From assembly GCF_003719305.1 (NCBI RefSeq), contig NZ_RARC01000037.1:1-64000 (forward strand): 64,000 bases of DNA. The letters run 5' to 3'. Position numbers and translations under genes: made by a program. This document shows, in pieces, positions 49,143-57,528 of this stretch. The notes below the pieces were generated by a model that did no database searches, had not been told where the DNA came from, and saw only the letters and a list, made by a program, of their open reading frames with translations. This stretch comes from Mycolicibacterium stellerae. Lineage in GTDB: Bacteria > Actinomycetota > Actinomycetes > Mycobacteriales > Mycobacteriaceae. Position 1 is the first letter of the stretch; each line of letters begins with the position of its first letter.

Positions 49143-49679
49143 TCAGCTCTTCGAGCTTTGCCCGGCAATCATTTTCGCGATCGCGGCGTCCCGCCGCTCC
49201 TTGATCGCCGCGCTCACCTCGTCGGCCTCGTCGTCATGGGCGGCCTCTCCGATGACGGTGACGATGCTTGTGATCACCGGCTCGCCGTTGGCGTCGCTGG
49301 CCTCGCCGCGGATCTCGGTGACCACCGTGCCGTGCGCCTCGATGACGTTGTCGAGATAGGAATCGAAGAACAGCTTGTCGCCTGCGACGATCGGCCGGTG
49401 GAAGGTGATCTTCTGGTCGCGGTGCAAAACCCGCTCCATATTGATCGGGATGGCGAACTTGTCGAAGATCTCCAGCTGCACCTTGCGGCCGGCCACGGCC
49501 AGGAAGGTCAGTGACGCCACCACGCTGTCGTAGCCGACTTCCTTGGCGGCCTCCTCGCTGTAGTGCGCGGGATGGTCGTCCTTGACCGCGGCCGCGAACT
49601 CGCGGATTTTCTCCCGGTCGACCTGGAAGTAGTCGGGATAGCGGTAGTGGGTTCCGATGATGTCTTCAGCGATGGCCAT
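49143..49679 (-). CDS. HadA-like hot-dog dehydratase (Rv0504c-like)
   Basis: A 178-residue MaoC-N hot-dog protein (UPF0336), the family of the HadA/HadC subunits of mycolic-acid FAS-II dehydratase. YRYPDYFQVDREKIREFAAA (~12-31), DDHPAHYSEEAAKEVGYDSV (~34-53) and VLHRDQKITFHRPIVAGDKL (~83-102). HadA-type subunits lack the catalytic Asp/His pair and partner HadB; none is nearby. ATG 49679. Convergent with the acyltransferase gene. Confidence 0.87.
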   Translation of the reverse strand: MAIAEDIIGTHYRYPDYFQVDREKIREFAAAVKDDHPAHYSEEAAKEVGYDSVVASLTFLAVAGRKVQLEIFDKFAIPINMERVLHRDQKITFHRPIVAGDKLFFDSYLDNVIEAHGTVVTEIRGEASDANGEPVITSIVTVIGEAAHDDEADEVSAAIKERRDAAIAKMIAGQSSKS

Positions 49680-49712
49680 GGCGGGCGCGAGCCTATCAGC
49701 GCGCAGCCGAAA

Positions 49713-50600
49713 TTATTTGTCGCCGCGTCGCGACGCGATGGCGGCCAGCGCGCCGCCCGCCGCTCCGAGCGCCAGCGCCGAGGGCACCCCGATCCTGGCG
49801 GCCTTGCGCGCGGTCCGGAAGTCGCGGATCTCCCAGCCGCGCTCGCGGGCAAGGTCACGCAGGTCGGCGTCCGGGTTGATGGCCACCGCCGTCCCGACCA
49901 GCGAGAGCATCGGAACGTCGTTGAAGCTGTCGGAATACGCCGTGCATCGGCGCAGGTTCAGTCCCTCGCGGATGGCCAGCGACCGCACCGCATGGGCCTT
50001 GCCGCTGCCGTGCAGGATGTCGCCGACCAGGCGGCCGGTGAATACCCCGTCGATCGACTCGGCGACGGTGCCGAGCGCGCCGGTCAGCCCGAGCCGGTTG
50101 GCGATTGTTGCCGCCAGTTCGTACGGCGTCGCGGTGACCAGCCACACTTGCTGGCCGGCATCCAGATGCATCTGCGCCAGCGCACGGGTGCCTGGCCAGA
50201 TCTTGTCCGCGATGATCTCGTCGAAGATCTCTTCGCCGACGGCACCCAGCTCCGCGGTGGACCTTCCCTCGATGAACGCCAGCGCCTTGCGCCTGCCCTC
50301 CGCCACGTCGTCGCTGTTCTCCCGGCCGGTGAGCTGAAACTTGGCCTGCGCATAGCCGAATCGCAGCAGATCGCCGTAGGTGAAGTACTTGCGCGCGGCC
50401 AGGCCGCGGGCGAAATGCACCAGCGACGACCCCTGCACGAGGGTGTTGTCGACGTCGAAGAAGGCGGCCGCGGTCAGATCCGGTGGCGGCGCCGCCAGGC
50501 CTTCCTCCTCGTCTTCTGCGAGGTGTGCGACGGCGGTCTCCGCGCTGGCATCACCTGCCAACGCCTGCACGGCGGCTTCGTCACCATCGAAAATCGGCAC
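49713..50600 (-). CDS. serB1: HAD-family phosphatase SerB1
   Basis: A 295-residue HAD-IB hydrolase (Rv0505c). Motif I AAFFDVDNTLVQGSS (~45-59, nucleophile Asp), motif II VWLVTATPYELAATIANRLG (~152-171), motif III Lys region HGSGKAHAV and motif IV YSDSFNDVPMLSLVG (~222-236). The first ~40 residues are acidic and the C-terminus has a possible membrane helix (VPSALALGAAGGALAAI). Annotated as phosphoserine phosphatase, though HAD-IB members may use other phosphates. GTG 50600. Confidence 0.9.
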   Translation of the reverse strand: MPIFDGDEAAVQALAGDASAETAVAHLAEDEEEGLAAPPPDLTAAAFFDVDNTLVQGSSLVHFARGLAARKYFTYGDLLRFGYAQAKFQLTGRENSDDVAEGRRKALAFIEGRSTAELGAVGEEIFDEIIADKIWPGTRALAQMHLDAGQQVWLVTATPYELAATIANRLGLTGALGTVAESIDGVFTGRLVGDILHGSGKAHAVRSLAIREGLNLRRCTAYSDSFNDVPMLSLVGTAVAINPDADLRDLARERGWEIRDFRTARKAARIGVPSALALGAAGGALAAIASRRGDK

Positions 50601-50642
50601 CCATCAACCCTAGGTCACCCCGCGGTGCAGATACTGGTGGAC

Positions 50643-50903
50643 GTGAGCCGTGCGCAGGTGGTGTTGCTGACCAGGCAGGGGTGCTCGCTGTGCGAGCGGA
50701 CCGCGGCACGGCTCGTCGAGCTGGCGGCCGAGCTGGAGTTCGATTTCACCAGCACAGACGTCGATGCAGCCGCCGCTGCGGGCGACTCCGGGATGCGTGT
50801 CGAGTACGGCGACCGGCTGCCTGTGGTGCTGCTCGACGGCCGCGAGCACAGCTACTGGGAGCTCGACGAGCCCAGGTTGCGGGCCGATCTCGCGACGGCG
50901 TGA
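50643..50903 (+). CDS. Glutaredoxin-like DUF836 protein (Rv0508-like)
   Basis: An 86-residue thioredoxin-fold protein: VVLLTRQGCSLCERTAARLV (~6-25) with the CSLC redox motif, FDFTSTDVDAAAA and RLPVVLLDGREHSYWELDEP (~60-79), including cis-Pro in LPVV. GTG 50643 was chosen because homologues start just before the first strand; GTG 50637 and 50625 are in frame and possible. Divergent from serB1 and upstream of hemA by 57 bases. Confidence 0.82.
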   Translation: MSRAQVVLLTRQGCSLCERTAARLVELAAELEFDFTSTDVDAAAAAGDSGMRVEYGDRLPVVLLDGREHSYWELDEPRLRADLATA

Positions 50904-50960
50904 GCAAATTTGGTAGCCCAGCTGATGTACGACTAACCTGGTCAACGTGGTGATGAGGCC

Positions 50961-52304
50961 ATGAGCGTATTGCTTTTCGGCGTTTCGCACCGCAGCGCGC
51001 CGGTGTCCGTGCTTGAGCAGTTGAGCACCGACGAGTCCGATCAGGCCAAGATCGTCGACCAGGTGCTGCAGTCCTCACTCGTCACCGAGGCCATGGTGCT
51101 GTCCACCTGCAACCGCGTCGAGGTCTATGCCGTGGTCGACGCGTTCCACGGAGGCCTCTCGGTAATCGGCCAGGTGCTGGCCGAACATTCCGGCATGGGC
51201 CTTGGGGATCTCACCAAGTACGCCTACGTCCGCTACGCAGAGGCGGCCGTCGAGCATCTGTTCGCCGTTGCCAGCGGCCTGGATTCGGCGGTGATCGGCG
51301 AACAGCAGGTGCTTGGGCAGGTGCGCCGCGCCTATGCCGCCGCCGAAGCCAACCACACCGTCGGCCGCACCCTGCACGAGCTGGCCCAGCGGGCGCTGTC
51401 GGTGGGCAAGCGGGTGCACAACGAGACCGGCATCGACGCTGCGGGCGCATCGGTGGTGTCCGTCGCGCTCGGCATGGCCGACAGCAAGCTGAACGGGCTG
51501 GCCGGACGCAGCGCGGTCGTCATCGGTGCAGGCGCGATGGGCGCCCTTTCGGCCAAGCATCTTGTGCGGGCCGGTGTCGAGCGGGTCCACATCGTGAACA
51601 GGTCGCTGCCCCGCGCCAAGAAGCTCGCCGAGAAGGTTCGCGAGATGGGCGTGTCCGCCGACGCGTTCCCGTTCGACCATCTGACGCCGGTGCTGACCGA
51701 CGCCGAAGTCGTGGTGAGCTGCACCGGCGCCGTGCGGCCCGTCGTCTCGCTCGCCGACGTGCACCGCGGTCTCGCGCACGGGCTGGAGCCCAAGCAATTG
51801 GTGATCTGCGACCTCGGGATGCCGCGCAACGTCGACCCCGCGGTCTCGGGCCTTCCCGGTGTCTACGTCGTGGATATGGACCGGATTCAGCGCGAGCCGT
51901 CGGCCCGCGCCGCCTCAGCGGACACCGAAGCGGCCCGCACGATCGTCGCCGCAGAAGTGGCCAATTACCTGGCCGGACAACGGATGGCCGAGGTCACTCC
52001 GACGGTTACCGCGCTGCGTCAGCGCGCCGCCGACGTGGTCGAAGCGGAGCTGCTGCGGCTGGACAACCGGTTGCCCAGCCTCGATGCGGCGCATCGCGAC
52101 GAGGTCGCACGCACCGTGCGCCGCGTTGTCGACAAGCTGCTGCACGCGCCGACGGTGCGGGTCAAGCAGCTGGCCAGCTCGCCTGGCGGCGACAGCTATG
52201 CCGAGGCCCTTCGCGAGCTGTTCGAGTTGGACCCGCAGGCCGTCGAAGCCGTCGCCGGTCCCGAAATGCCCTTCGTGACAACCGATCTCGAACAGCCTGA
52301 GTAA
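50961..52304 (+). CDS. hemA: Glutamyl-tRNA reductase
   Basis: A 447-residue NADPH enzyme making glutamate-1-semialdehyde from Glu-tRNA, first step of the C5 tetrapyrrole route (Rv0509). Catalytic Cys in MVLSTCNRVEVYAVVD (~45-60), GEQQVLGQVRRAY (~113-125), NADP motif SAVVIGAGAMGALSAKHLVR (~186-205) and IVNRSLPRAKKLAEKVRE. ATG 50961. The hemA-hemC-hemD-hemB genes are consecutive with short gaps and an overlap. Confidence 0.97.
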   Translation: MSVLLFGVSHRSAPVSVLEQLSTDESDQAKIVDQVLQSSLVTEAMVLSTCNRVEVYAVVDAFHGGLSVIGQVLAEHSGMGLGDLTKYAYVRYAEAAVEHLFAVASGLDSAVIGEQQVLGQVRRAYAAAEANHTVGRTLHELAQRALSVGKRVHNETGIDAAGASVVSVALGMADSKLNGLAGRSAVVIGAGAMGALSAKHLVRAGVERVHIVNRSLPRAKKLAEKVREMGVSADAFPFDHLTPVLTDAEVVVSCTGAVRPVVSLADVHRGLAHGLEPKQLVICDLGMPRNVDPAVSGLPGVYVVDMDRIQREPSARAASADTEAARTIVAAEVANYLAGQRMAEVTPTVTALRQRAADVVEAELLRLDNRLPSLDAAHRDEVARTVRRVVDKLLHAPTVRVKQLASSPGGDSYAEALRELFELDPQAVEAVAGPEMPFVTTDLEQPE

Positions 52305-52307
52305 CAC

Positions 52308-53273
52308 TTGGCAGATCTCATCCGGATAGGCACCCGGGGCAGCCTGTTGGCGAAGACCCAAGCGAGTCTGATCAAAGACGCCCTGCTGGCCAAGGGACAC
52401 AACGCCGAACTGGTCATCATCGCCACAGAAGGTGACGACCGAGCAGACGATCCGATCGCCTCGATCGGCGTCGGCGTCTTCACCGCAGCGCTGCGGGAGG
52501 CCATCCACGACGGCCGGGTCGATGTCGCCGTGCACTCCTACAAGGATTTGCCGACCGCCGAGGATGCCCGGTTCACGATCGCCGCGATACCGCCGCGCGA
52601 GGACGCCAGGGACGCGCTCGTGGCCCGCGACGGACTCGTTCTCGGGGAATTGCCGTCGGGTTCGGTGATCGGCACCTCGAGCCCGCGACGGACCGCGCAG
52701 CTTAGAGCATTGGGTCTCGGTTTGGAAATCCGCCCCCTACGAGGCAACCTTGACACCAGGTTGAACAGGGTAAGCAACGGTGATCTCGACGGCGTCGTCG
52801 TCGCCCGAGCGGGACTGGCCCGCATCGGGCGTTTGGACGATGTCACCGAGACTCTCGAGCCGGTGCAGATGTTGCCAGCGCCGGCTCAAGGTGCGCTTGC
52901 GGTCGAGTGCCGCGCAGGTGACACCGGGCTCGTCGCGCTGCTGGCGGAGTTGGATGACGCCGACACGCGTGTCGCAGTCACCGCTGAACGGGTCCTGCTC
53001 GCCGAACTGGAGGCGGGTTGCTCCGCACCGGTGGGTGCGATCGCGGAAGTGGTCGAGTCCATCGATGAGGACGGTCGCGTCTTCGAAGAGGTGTCGCTGC
53101 GCGGCTGCGTGGCGGCGCTGGACGGATCCGATGTGATCCGTGCGTCCGGCATCGGGACTCCCGAGCGGGCACGAGAGCTTGGCCTCTCGGTGGCCGCGGA
53201 GTTGTTCGAACTGGGAGCACGCGATCTGTTGGCAGACGCTGGGAGAGAGACAGATGACGACCCGAGGGCGTAA
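52308..53273 (+). CDS. hemC: Porphobilinogen deaminase
   Basis: A 321-residue enzyme joining four porphobilinogens to hydroxymethylbilane (Rv0510). IRIGTRGSLLAKTQASLIKD (~5-24), VAVHSYKDLPTAEDARF (~75-91), IGTSSPRRTAQLRALG (~121-136), RPLRGNLDTRLNRVSNGDLD (~142-161) and the dipyrromethane-cofactor Cys in LAELEAGCSAPVGAI (~230-244). It starts with TTG at 52308, three bases after the hemA stop. Its end overlaps hemD by 20 bases. Confidence 0.96.
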   Translation: MADLIRIGTRGSLLAKTQASLIKDALLAKGHNAELVIIATEGDDRADDPIASIGVGVFTAALREAIHDGRVDVAVHSYKDLPTAEDARFTIAAIPPREDARDALVARDGLVLGELPSGSVIGTSSPRRTAQLRALGLGLEIRPLRGNLDTRLNRVSNGDLDGVVVARAGLARIGRLDDVTETLEPVQMLPAPAQGALAVECRAGDTGLVALLAELDDADTRVAVTAERVLLAELEAGCSAPVGAIAEVVESIDEDGRVFEEVSLRGCVAALDGSDVIRASGIGTPERARELGLSVAAELFELGARDLLADAGRETDDDPRA

Positions 53274-54897
53274 GCAGAGGCCCGGCCGCATCACGTTCGT
53301 CGGCTCCGGGCCCGGCGATCCGGGCCTGCTGACCATGCGGGCGCGCACGGTGCTCGCCAACGCTGCGCTGATCTTCACCGACCCCGACGTGCCCGAAGCG
53401 GTGCTGGCCCTGTGTGGGTCCGAGCTGCCGCCGCCGTCGGGGCCAGAGCCGGTCGCGGCCGACACCGACGGCGACGGCGAGACCACGACCACCACGTCGA
53501 TCCCCGGGGGCCCCGATATCCGGCCCGCGCTCGGCGACCCGGATGAGGTGGCCAAGACCCTTGCCGCGGAGTCACGCACCGGAGTCGACGTGGTTCGGCT
53601 CGTTGCGGGCGACCCCCTTTCGGTGGACTCGGTGATCACCGAGGTGAACACGCTGACGCGCTCGCACCTGCAGTTCGAGATCGTGCCGGGGCTGCCCGCC
53701 ACGACGGCCGTGCCGACCTATGCGGGTCTTCCGCTTGGGTCGTCGCACACCGAGGCTGACGTCCGCGGCGACGTGGACTGGGCGGCGTTGGCCGCGGCGC
53801 CGGGACCGCTGATCCTGCAGGCCACCGCGTCGCATCTGGCCGACGCGGCGAGCACCCTGATCGAGTACGGATTGGCCGACACCACGCCGTGTGTAGTCAC
53901 CGCGCAGGGCACCACGTGCCAGCAGCGCTCGGTGGAGAGCACGCTCGGCGGTCTCAACGACAAGGCGGCGATCGGCGCCAACGAGCCCGGGGGTCCGCTG
54001 ACCGGCCCGCTGATCGTGACGATCGGCAAGACGGTGGCCAACCGCGCGAAGCTGAACTGGTGGGAGAGCCGCGCACTTTACGGCTGGACCGTGCTGGTGC
54101 CGCGGACCAAGGACCAGGCAGGCGAGATGAGCGAAAAGCTGGTTTCGCACGGCGCATCGCCGATCGAGGTGCCGACCATCGCCGTCGAGCCGCCGCGCAG
54201 CCCGGCGCAGATGGAGCGCGCCGTCAAGGGTTTGGTCGACGGCCGCTACCAGTGGGTCGTGTTCACCTCGACCAACGCGGTGCGGGCGGTGTGGGAGAAG
54301 TTCAACGAGTTCGGCCTCGACGCCCGCGCGTTCTCCGGTGTGAAGATCGCCTGCGTTGGCCAGTCCACCGCCGACCGGGTGCGGGCATTCGGTATCGAGC
54401 CGGAGCTGGTGCCATCGGGTGAGCAGTCCTCGCTCGGGCTGCTCGACGAATTCCCGCCCTACGACGAGATTTTCGACCCGGTGAACCGCGTGCTGCTGCC
54501 GCGTGCCGACATCGCCACCGAGACGCTGGCCGAGGGTCTGCGCGACCGCGGCTGGGAGATCGAGGACGTCACGGCCTACCGCACGGTGCGTGCCGCACCG
54601 CCGCCTGCGCACACCCGCGAGATGATCAAGACGGGCGGCTTCGACGCCGTGTGCTTCACGTCGAGTTCGACGGTGCGCAATCTCGTCGGCATCGCGGGCA
54701 AGCCGCACGCGCGCACGATCGTCGCGTGCATCGGTCCCAAGACTGCCGAAACGGCAGCGGAATTCGGTCTTCGCGTCGATGTGCAGCCGGAGGTCGCGGC
54801 GGTTGGTCCGTTGGTGGAGGCGCTGGCCGAGCACGCCGCCCGGCTGCGGGCCGAGGGTGCGCTACCGCCGCCGCGCAAGAAGAGTCGCCGCCGCTAA
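53254..54897 (+). CDS. hemD: Fused uroporphyrinogen methyltransferase-like/uroporphyrinogen-III synthase
   Basis: A 547-residue fusion (Rv0511 family). Residues ~10-255 have the SUMT/CobA-type methylase fold: RITFVGSGPGDPGLLTMRAR (~12-31), VVRLVAGDPLSVDSVI (~111-126), VPGLPATTAVPTYAGLPLG, VTAQGTTCQQRSVEST. Residues ~270-530 are uroporphyrinogen-III synthase: LYGWTVLVPRTKDQAGEMSE (~274-293), VVFTSTNAVRAVWEK, KIACVGQSTADRVRAFG, FDAVCFTSSSTVRNLVGIAG. The methylase part has a Thr/Pro-rich insertion (~58-95) and several altered motifs, so its activity is uncertain. ATG 53254 overlaps hemC. Confidence 0.93.
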   Translation: MTTRGRKQRPGRITFVGSGPGDPGLLTMRARTVLANAALIFTDPDVPEAVLALCGSELPPPSGPEPVAADTDGDGETTTTTSIPGGPDIRPALGDPDEVAKTLAAESRTGVDVVRLVAGDPLSVDSVITEVNTLTRSHLQFEIVPGLPATTAVPTYAGLPLGSSHTEADVRGDVDWAALAAAPGPLILQATASHLADAASTLIEYGLADTTPCVVTAQGTTCQQRSVESTLGGLNDKAAIGANEPGGPLTGPLIVTIGKTVANRAKLNWWESRALYGWTVLVPRTKDQAGEMSEKLVSHGASPIEVPTIAVEPPRSPAQMERAVKGLVDGRYQWVVFTSTNAVRAVWEKFNEFGLDARAFSGVKIACVGQSTADRVRAFGIEPELVPSGEQSSLGLLDEFPPYDEIFDPVNRVLLPRADIATETLAEGLRDRGWEIEDVTAYRTVRAAPPPAHTREMIKTGGFDAVCFTSSSTVRNLVGIAGKPHARTIVACIGPKTAETAAEFGLRVDVQPEVAAVGPLVEALAEHAARLRAEGALPPPRKKSRRR

Positions 54898-54930
54898 AGC
54901 TGCGCGCCAGTCACGGAGGGACGGCTTTAC

Positions 54931-55911
54931 ATGCCCTATCCGAGTCACCGTCCGCGTCGACTCCGGTCGACACCGGCGCTTCGTCGGTTGGTTGCGCAGA
55001 CCTCTTTGGAGCCAAGGCATTTGGTGCTGCCGATGTTCGTCGCCGACGGCATCGACGAGCCGAAGCCGATCGAGTCCATGCCGGGCGTGGTGCAGCACAG
55101 CAGGGACTCGCTGCGCAAGGCGGCGGCAGCCGCGGTCAATGCGGGCGTCGGCGGGCTGATGCTGTTCGGAGTGCCCCGTGCCGAGGACAAGGACGCCAGC
55201 GGGTCTGCCGGAGTGGCCGAGGACGGCATCCTCAACGTCGCGCTGCGCGACCTCGCCAAGGATCTCGGCGATGAGACGGTGCTGATGGCCGACACCTGCC
55301 TCGACGAGTTCACCGACCACGGCCACTGCGGGGTGCTTGACGCGTCGGGTCGTGTAGACAACGACGCGACGAATGCCCGTTACGTGGAACTGGCTGTGGC
55401 GCAGGCGGATTCTGGCGCACACGTCGTCGGCCCCAGCGGAATGATGGACGGGCAGGTCGCCGCGATTCGCGAAGGACTTGATGCGGCGGGGCACACCGAT
55501 GTGGTGATCCTGGCGTACGCCGCCAAATTCGCGTCGGCGTTCTACGGGCCGTTCCGTGAGGCGGTGTCCTCCAGCCTGAGCGGGGACCGCCGCACGTATC
55601 AACAGGATCCGGCCAACGCCCGCGAGGCCGTGCACGAGATCGAACTGGACATCGCGGAGGGCGCCGACATCGTGATGGTCAAGCCCGCGATGGGTTACCT
55701 CGACGTGGTGGCCGCGGCGGCCGACATCTCACCGGTACCGGTGGCTGCCTACCAGATTTCCGGCGAGTACTCGATGATCAGCGCCGCGGCCGCCAACGGC
55801 TGGATCGACGGCCGGGCCGCCGCACTCGAATCACTGACCAGCATCCGGCGCGCGGGTGCCGACATCGTGCTGACGTACTGGGCGGCCGACGTGGCCGGCT
55901 GGCTGGCGTGA
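54931..55911 (+). CDS. hemB: Delta-aminolevulinic acid dehydratase (porphobilinogen synthase)
   Basis: A 326-residue enzyme condensing two ALA to porphobilinogen (Rv0512). DTCLDEFTDHGHCGVLDASG (~125-144) has the metal-site region, where the zinc Cys triad of other HemB is partly Asp (TCLDEF), indicating a Mg-type enzyme. Catalytic lysines lie in ILAYAAKFASAFYGPFRE (~196-213) and IVMVKPAMGYLDVV (~252-265). ATG 54931 with GGAGGG upstream. The stop overlaps the next gene's GTG (GTGA). Confidence 0.96.
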   Translation: MPYPSHRPRRLRSTPALRRLVAQTSLEPRHLVLPMFVADGIDEPKPIESMPGVVQHSRDSLRKAAAAAVNAGVGGLMLFGVPRAEDKDASGSAGVAEDGILNVALRDLAKDLGDETVLMADTCLDEFTDHGHCGVLDASGRVDNDATNARYVELAVAQADSGAHVVGPSGMMDGQVAAIREGLDAAGHTDVVILAYAAKFASAFYGPFREAVSSSLSGDRRTYQQDPANAREAVHEIELDIAEGADIVMVKPAMGYLDVVAAAADISPVPVAAYQISGEYSMISAAAANGWIDGRAAALESLTSIRRAGADIVLTYWAADVAGWLA

Positions 55912-56345
55912 GCGACCGCGTGACCGAAGAGACAGGTCGCACCGACGAGGAGGCACGCCCCGCGGACGTCGACACCGGTTTCTGGCTGTGGCTGGTGGCG
56001 GTGCCGTTGATGGTGGTGGGCTACCTGGTGGACATGGTGAGCACGCGAGAGCCGCACCCGCCCGTCGTCGTTTTTGTCCTCTCCGGGATGTTCGTGTTCG
56101 TGATCGCCGCGGTCGTCGTCACGTTCCTGTTCCTGATGCGGCAGGGCTACCGGTGGGCCCGCACGGTGCTCACCGGCGGCGGGGTCGCTTCCGTGGTGTA
56201 TTCGGGCAGCCGCTTGTTCTCCGTGGACCGGCCGACCGCCGGTGCGGTGCTCTACGCGATCAGCGTCATCTTCGGCGCTGTCCTGATCGCCGGGGGGGTG
56301 TTCCTGCTGCACCGCAAGGACGCCCACGCCTTCTTCGTCCGTTAG
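55908..56345 (+). CDS. Membrane protein (Rv0513-like)
   Basis: A 145-residue protein with four hydrophobic segments: ~24-45 (FWLWLVAVPLMVVGYLVDMV), ~57-80 (VVFVLSGMFVFVIAAVVVTF), ~90-106 (LTGGGVASVVYSGSRLF) and ~110-136 (AGAVLYAISVIFGAVLIAGG). The first ~22 residues are acidic. Start GTG overlaps the hemB stop. A haem-related function is only suggested by the operon. Confidence 0.8.
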   Translation: MSDRVTEETGRTDEEARPADVDTGFWLWLVAVPLMVVGYLVDMVSTREPHPPVVVFVLSGMFVFVIAAVVVTFLFLMRQGYRWARTVLTGGGVASVVYSGSRLFSVDRPTAGAVLYAISVIFGAVLIAGGVFLLHRKDAHAFFVR

Positions 56346-56366
56346 TCGAACGTTAGGCTTGCCCGG

Positions 56367-56753
56367 ATGTCAGCTCCATTGCAGCGCCCGCGCATCGTCG
56401 ACGCCGCGTTCTGGTGTTGGCTGGCGGCCGCCGTCGCGCTTGCGGCACTCGGGTTGCTTCTGGCGCTGAACAAGGCGAACCTGCCGGTCTTCCTGCGTGG
56501 TGCGGCCACGCTGTTCGTGGTCGCCGGTTTGGCGCTGGGTTTCCTCGCGGGCCGCACAAGGGCCGGGGACAGCCGCTACCGCCGTGCAGCGGTGGCTCTT
56601 GCGCTGGCGCTCGTGGTGCTGCTGGCGATGTTCATCCTGGTCGGTGGTGGCGGCATCCTGTGGGTACTGCCGATGATCCTCACGTTGGCAGGCGCGATTC
56701 TGGCGATGAGGCCGACGGCGCAGGAGTGGTTTGCGTCGGAGGACAACCCATGA
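56367..56753 (+). CDS. Membrane protein (Rv0514-like)
   Basis: A 128-residue protein with four helices: ~11-33 (FWCWLAAAVALAALGLLLAL), ~40-60 (LRGAATLFVVAGLALGFLAG), ~71-95 (AAVALALALVVLLAMFILVG) and ~97-113 (GILWVLPMILTLAGAIL). It resembles the upstream gene in layout (DAAFWCWL against DTGFWLWL), so the two may be distant paralogues. ATG 56367; ends in an ATGA overlap with the next gene. Confidence 0.8.
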   Translation: MSAPLQRPRIVDAAFWCWLAAAVALAALGLLLALNKANLPVFLRGAATLFVVAGLALGFLAGRTRAGDSRYRRAAVALALALVVLLAMFILVGGGGILWVLPMILTLAGAILAMRPTAQEWFASEDNP

Positions 56754-57241
56754 CGCAGACCAGCGGGCAGGCCGACGTCTTGTTCTACGAGCCGGGTGCC
56801 ACCTGGTGGTGGGTGGCGAGCGGGCCCGCGTCGGGCATTGCGATGCTGCTGATCCAGATGTCGGCCGGGCTGGGCTTTCAGTGGCTGGTGCCGACGGTCT
56901 TCTTCGTGCTGGTGACGGGCTTCGTCGCGTTGCAGGTCAAGGCGGCCCGGATCCACACATCGGTGGAGCTGACGCCGACGACGCTGCGCGAGGGCGCCGA
57001 GCGCGTGCCCATCGACGACATCGTGCGGATCTACCCGGAGCCGGAGGGCAACGAGGAACACAAGTGGATGTCTGCCCGCGCGCTCGGCGAGCTCACCGGC
57101 GTGCCGAAGGGCCGGACCGGCATCGGCATCAAGCTGACCAACGATCGCACCGCGCAGGCGTGGGCACGCAAGCACCGGCAGCTGCGATCGCAGCTGGTCC
57201 ATCTGATCGACGAGCGAATCCCCCCGGAGCCCAAGGCATGA
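56750..57241 (+). CDS. DUF3093-like membrane protein
   Basis: A 163-residue protein. Begins MTQTSGQADVLFYEPGATWW; two hydrophobic segments (~18-36 WWWVASGPASGIAMLLIQMS and ~41-60 LGFQWLVPTVFFVLVTGFVA) are followed by a cytoplasmic PH-like or beta-rich domain (VELTPTTLREGAERVPIDDI, GIKLTNDRTAQAWARKHRQL). No catalytic motif. ATG 56750 overlaps the preceding stop (ATGA), and its own stop overlaps the next start. Confidence 0.75.
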   Translation: MTQTSGQADVLFYEPGATWWWVASGPASGIAMLLIQMSAGLGFQWLVPTVFFVLVTGFVALQVKAARIHTSVELTPTTLREGAERVPIDDIVRIYPEPEGNEEHKWMSARALGELTGVPKGRTGIGIKLTNDRTAQAWARKHRQLRSQLVHLIDERIPPEPKA

Positions 57242-57528
57242 AGCGCGTGATCATCGAGCTGGTGGCGGCCATCGTCGCGGGGGCCGCCGCGGTGTGGTGC
57301 TGGTTCGGTGCGCAGACGGTGGTCACGGTCGCCCCGATCCTGGAAGGCGAGCCGCAGACGACGTCGGTGGCCTACAGCCCGCCGATGTTGGTGCTGATGC
57401 TGCTGCTGGCGACTGTCGCGGGCGTTCTGACCGTCGTCGGCGTGACGCGTCTCATCGCCGTCGGTCGAGCCGGTAGTGCAGCTGTAACGCCCGCCACGGG
57501 CCCAGTCGCAACCAGTGGTCCGTTCTGA
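57238..57528 (+). CDS. Small membrane protein
   Basis: A 96-residue protein with two helices: ~4-24 (VIIELVAAIVAGAAAVWCWF) and ~50-74 (MLVLMLLLATVAGVLTVVGV). The loop contains QTVVTVAPILEGEPQTTSVA. ATG 57238 overlaps the previous stop (ATGA), ending a four-gene run of small membrane proteins behind hemB. Its last 77 bases overlap the convergent minus-strand gene. Confidence 0.72.
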   Translation: MKRVIIELVAAIVAGAAAVWCWFGAQTVVTVAPILEGEPQTTSVAYSPPMLVLMLLLATVAGVLTVVGVTRLIAVGRAGSAAVTPATGPVATSGPF

